Below, one piece after another: positions 61,901-64,000 of a DNA stretch of 64,000 nt (within the stretch, counting starts at the first letter, position 1; every line of letters starts with the position of its first letter). Origin of the DNA: Megaleporinus macrocephalus. Lineage: Eukaryota > Chordata > Actinopteri > Characiformes > Anostomidae. The translations under genes were made by a program, and so were the position numbers. A model generated the notes under the pieces. The model was not told the origin of the DNA. It did no database searches and saw only the letters and a list, made by a program, of their open reading frames with translations. Where the stretch lies: positions 5,162,684 through 5,226,683 of the forward strand of contig CM038716.1 in assembly GCA_021613375.1 (NCBI GenBank), read 5' to 3'.

Positions 61901-61977
61901 CTCCCGCAACACACACACTCACTTCATAATTAAACACTTCCTCTGACGGAGTGCCGAAAGGACCGTCCACATACAGC
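53724..61977 (-). CDS. nox4: NADPH oxidase 4, C-terminal exons (partial)
   Basis: Complement of join 53724-53844, 55211-55311, 55970-56038, 61121-61229, 61858-61977: 520 nt giving 172 full residues plus one leading base, in one open frame with canonical splice sites. Nox4 is a six-helix membrane flavohaem oxidase, constitutively active with p22phox, mainly producing hydrogen peroxide. The part seen is the NADPH-binding half of the dehydrogenase domain: [28 protein letters not shown] (nucleotide-binding glycine loop), [43 protein letters not shown] and the terminus FEYNKESFS, which match NOX4 rather than other NOX proteins. The transmembrane and FAD parts lie beyond the right edge. Tail-to-tail with tyr, as in human. 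Confidence 0.93.
53845..55210. other. nox4: last nox4 intron
   Basis: Contains AT-rich unique DNA, the microsatellite block at 54350-54672 and a repeat tail at about 54700-54810 (TAAAGCTGCTTTGTGACAAC, AAAAGCGCTACAAATCAA), which is the 3' signature of a common fish LINE family. No further exon recognised. Confidence 0.6.
54455..54672. repeat. (TA)n plus inverted copy 2 of GT-core-CA repeat
   Basis: (TA)n at 54455-54545, then GTGTAGGAATTCAGCCAAAT, CAGTTGCATCACTTCATC, (CA)n and ATTACATTCCTGAATG: the reverse complement of 38424-38550 with one core mismatch. Confidence 0.92.
55211..55311 (-). CDS. nox4: nox4 penultimate exon
   Basis: 101 nt between CTCCACAG and GTAAGT. Encodes [33 protein letters not shown] and two bases of the next codon. 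The human counterpart has GEKYHALNSRLFIGRPRW. Confidence 0.93.
55312..55969. other. nox4: nox4 intron with (GT)n at donor
   Basis: Unique AT-rich DNA. A (GT)n of about 22 units (CA in the transcript) occupies 55920-55964, just past the donor of the 69-nt exon. Confidence 0.7.
55970..56038 (-). CDS. nox4: nox4 short exon flanked by repeats
   Basis: 69 nt, 23 residues ([23 protein letters not shown]), phase 0 at both ends, between CTCTCTGTAG and GTAAAC. The acceptor tract is the edge of the 3.8-kb pyrimidine-rich array, and a (CA)n begins within the donor region. Confidence 0.93.
56041..59870. repeat. 3.8-kb (GATGCAGAGAGA)-type array
   Basis: Several hundred units of GATGCAGAGAGA or GATGCAGAGAGAGA with AAAG variants, degrading toward the right. 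The plus strand is almost all purine apart from the TGC. T is almost always followed by GC (plus) or by C or GC (minus), so stop codons are nearly absent in all frames; the apparent 700-1300-codon frames on both strands are not genes. Lies in a nox4 intron, abutting the acceptor of the 69-nt exon. Confidence 0.97.
59871..60184. other. nox4 intron, unique, with CTCF-type motif
   Basis: AT-rich unique DNA holding the motif at 59937. Confidence 0.5.
59937..59950 (+). promoter_or_regulatory. CTCF core-like motif
   Basis: CCAGCAGGGGGCAC fits the CTCF core CCASYAGRKGGCR at every position, plus orientation, about 9 kb downstream of tyr. Confidence 0.5.
60185..60775. mobile_element. foldback element family F, rearranged copy
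   Basis: The left end matches the family (TACACTTACAGACTTTATTA, GGTCAGGACCCCCACTGG). The centre contains both orientations of the middle segment (CAGATGTAAAGAGG and CTGACTTTACATCTACACGG), and the right end is truncated. Confidence 0.75.
60776..61120. other. nox4 intron, AT-rich
   Basis: No recognised feature before the exon at 61121. Confidence 0.5.
61121..61229 (-). CDS. nox4: nox4 exon
   Basis: 109 nt after CTCCTGTAG, ending CACAAG before GTAACG. Completes a split leucine codon, then [20 protein letters not shown] and [16 protein letters not shown], matching human YKLRRLYFIWVCRDIQSF. Confidence 0.94.
61235..61480. repeat. short tandem repeat AACACAGGTAATCT
   Basis: About 17 imperfect units of ACACAGGTAAWYTA in a nox4 intron. 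Confidence 0.85.
61490..61665. repeat. (CA)n-rich tract
   Basis: CACACA with CACTCACA and CATACA interruptions. Confidence 0.95.
61858..61977 (-). CDS. nox4: nox4 exon with NADPH-binding glycine loop
   Basis: 120 nt after CCACCCCAG, ending CTTCT before GTAAGT. Encodes [20 protein letters not shown] and [26 protein letters not shown] is the loop that contacts NADPH. The leftmost residue completes a codon from an exon outside or further right in the window that I could not find. Confidence 0.94.
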
Positions 61978-61994
61978 CTGGGGTGGGACAACAC

Positions 61995-62825
61995 AGAACA
62001 GGACCAAATCAGTACACAGCATTTTATAGCCAATCAGCATACAGCACAGGACCAAATCAGCACACAGCATTTTATAGCCAATTAGCACACAGCATTTTAT
62101 AGCCAATCAGCATACAGCACAGGACCAAATTAGCACACAGCATTTTACATTCAATCAGTACACAGCACAGGACCAATCAGCACACAGCATTTTACAGCCA
62201 ATCAGCATACAGAAAAGGACCAAATCAGCACACAGCATTTTATAGCCAATCAGCATACAGAAAAGGACCAAATCAGCACACAGCATTTTATAGCCAATCA
62301 GCACACAGCATTTTACATTCAATCAGCATACAGCACAGGACCAAATCAGCACACAGCATTTTACAGCCAATCAGCATACAGAAAAGGACCAAATCAGCAC
62401 ACAGCATTTTATAGCCAATCAGCATACAGAAACGGACCAAATCAGCACACAGCATTGTATAGCCAATCAGCACACAGCATTTTATAGCCAATCAGCATAC
62501 AGCACAGGACCAAATTAGCACACAGCATTTTACATTCAATCAGTACACAGCACAGGACCAATCAGCACAAACTATTTTACAGCCAATCAGCACACAGCAC
62601 AGGACCAATCAGCACAAAGTATTTTTCAGCTAATCAGCACACAGCATTTTACATTCAATCAACACACAGCACAGGACCAATCAGCACAAAGTATTTTACA
62701 GCAAGTCAGCACACAGCACAGGACCAATCAGCACACAGTATTTTACAGTCAGTCAGCACACAGCACAGGACCAATCAGCACACAGTATTTTACAGTCAGT
62801 CAGCACACAGCATTTTACACCCAAT
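61995..62825. repeat. CCAAT-rich minisatellite
   Basis: Units of about 48 bp (AGCCAATCAGCATACAGCAC, AGGACCAAATCAGCACACAG, CATTTTAT), each made of two related 24-bp halves. Around ten copies of GCCAATCAGC, a full NF-Y consensus. In the nox4 intron just upstream (minus strand) of the exon at 61858. Confidence 0.93.
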
Positions 62826-62898
62826 CAGCTTGCAGGACATATGATCACATTACACAGTGCAGTGTGAATTAAATAGATATAGATATGGAGAACAGAAG

Positions 62899-62988
62899 AG
62901 TCACTGGTTGAGACGGTGGTACTGAGTGTTCTGAGACACTATCGCCAGTGTCTCAGAACACTCTGTACCACCCTCTCAACCAGTGACT
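62899..62988. repeat. 42-bp near-perfect hairpin
   Basis: Arms 62899-62940 and 62947-62988 are complementary at 40 of 42 positions, separated by ATCGCC. No simple-sequence content. Distinct from the neighbouring minisatellite. Confidence 0.95.
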
Positions 62989-63400
62989 TTTCAACCACTT
63001 AGCAACACCCTAGCAACCATCAAAGATACAACAGCAACTAACTGCCGACAGCTTTGCAACTACATGCAATACATAGTGCCTGCCTAACAGCCAGACTGAG
63101 CAACACCAGCACTTCCAGAAGTTGCACTGTGTAGTTGACCCTCTTCCCTTTACTCTAAATCTGGTGGTCTTTACCAGCTTATTTGTCAGTTCTTGACCCC
63201 CACATCACCCCAATCTATCACACAGTCCATATAATAAGATTACATTATTACAACAGCCTATTAGGACTCTGCAAACAGTGTCACAATACAGTCCAAGAGC
63301 GGAGTGACAGGCACCACAGGATGTGACATCATGTTAAAAAATCTCTTCTCACAGGATGCTGCAACAAGAAACCAAAAAAAACAACAATAGAAGCCCGCGG
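62989..63400. other. unique sequence with AGCAACACC-type repeat
   Basis: Starts with TTAGCAACACCCTAGCAACC, part of a ten-base repeat common in fish. The rest is unique. No exon recognised. Confidence 0.5.
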
Positions 63401-64000
63401 AAGTGTACACACACAAACACACAGACAGAGAAACACACATATATCTAAAACACACAAACCTAAAACACGCACACCTAAAACTTACACATCTTAAAACACA
63501 CACATAAACCTAAAAACACACACATCTAAAACTTATTAATCTCAAACAAACACATATCTGAAATACCAACACCTAAAACTTATTACAATCTTAAAAACAC
63601 ACACACATAAATGTAATATGCACAGAGCTAAACACACACACATCTAACACACACACACACCTAAAACACATACTTTCACAACACCACATCTAAAACACAG
63701 ACCCACATCCAAAACACACACACCTAAAACTTACACATCTTAAAACACACACATAAACCTAAAAACATACTCATCTAAAACACACACACCTAAAACCTAT
63801 TACAATCTTAAAAACACACACACATAAATGTAAAATGCACAGAGCTAAACACACATCCTAAACACACACACCTAAAACACATACTTTCACAACACCACAT
63901 CTAAAACACAGACCCACATCCAAAACCAACAAGTCTAAAACATACACTCCTAAAACACACACACACTTCTAAAGAACACACACATTGACAACACACATCT
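63401..64000. repeat. CA-rich array with CACCTAAAACACAC modules
   Basis: Imperfect units of CACACACACCTAAAACAC. A larger block (TTACACATCTTAAAACACAC and following, about 245 bp) occurs at about 63482 and again at about 63731. Continues past the window edge. Confidence 0.88.

Overview
The window is nuclear DNA of a teleost fish, most likely an ostariophysan of the characin/catfish kind. That guess rests on intron-exon genes, dense (CA)n/(TA)n/(GA)n microsatellites, several Tc1/mariner remnants, an L1-type LINE and fish-type MITEs; the species is inferred, not proven. Protein-coding sequence is only about 2.1 kb of 64 kb. Roughly a third of the window is minisatellite or satellite arrays of about ten unrelated families.

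Two genes are identified securely. Tyrosinase (tyr, + strand, five exons between 39502 and 50765) is complete: 539 codons, a signal peptide, all six copper-ligand histidines, a C-terminal membrane anchor and a dileucine sorting motif. Its exons 2, 3 and 4 are 217, 148 and 182 bp, with phases matching human TYR. The five 3'-terminal coding exons of NADPH oxidase 4 (nox4, - strand, 53724-61977) follow tail-to-tail, the same order and orientation as human TYR-NOX4. The 5' part of nox4 lies beyond the right edge. In vertebrates the gene on the other side of TYR is GRM5, transcribed away from it. CpG-rich patches at 11.4-11.9 and 14.1-14.95 kb carry three strong minus-strand splice donors that could be 5' untranslated exons of such a leftward gene, but no grm5 coding sequence is visible.

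Layout: 0-6.9 kb, GAT-rich repeats, microsatellites, an ATTGG-rich minisatellite and MITEs. 6.9-11.0 kb, one 31-bp repeat superfamily (part of it as a 62-bp dimer). 11.2-15.5 kb, CpG-rich patches around a (CCAT)n-type array and a microsatellite cluster. 15.5-19.2 kb, a segmental duplication, two dead Tc1 elements and an L2-like fragment. 24.3-27.05 kb, an L1-like LINE with an internal deletion. 27.1-31.98 kb, a 24-bp satellite that appears to derive from a Tc1 terminal inverted repeat. 32.6 kb, a CTCF-type motif. 34.1-38.1 kb, a 50-bp satellite. 38.4-51.1 kb, tyr and its upstream region. 53.4-62 kb, nox4, with a 3.8-kb (GATGCAGAGAGA)-type array directly against one splice acceptor. 62-64 kb, a CCAAT-rich array, a near-perfect 42-bp hairpin and CA-rich DNA.

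The two genes act in different pathways: melanin synthesis in melanosomes, and constitutive hydrogen peroxide production in membranes. No functional link is claimed; their adjacency is ancestral synteny. The most unusual points are the Tc1-derived satellite, the repeat-framed splice sites of nox4 and tyr, the 31/62-bp repeat superfamily, and two long near-perfect hairpins inside introns.
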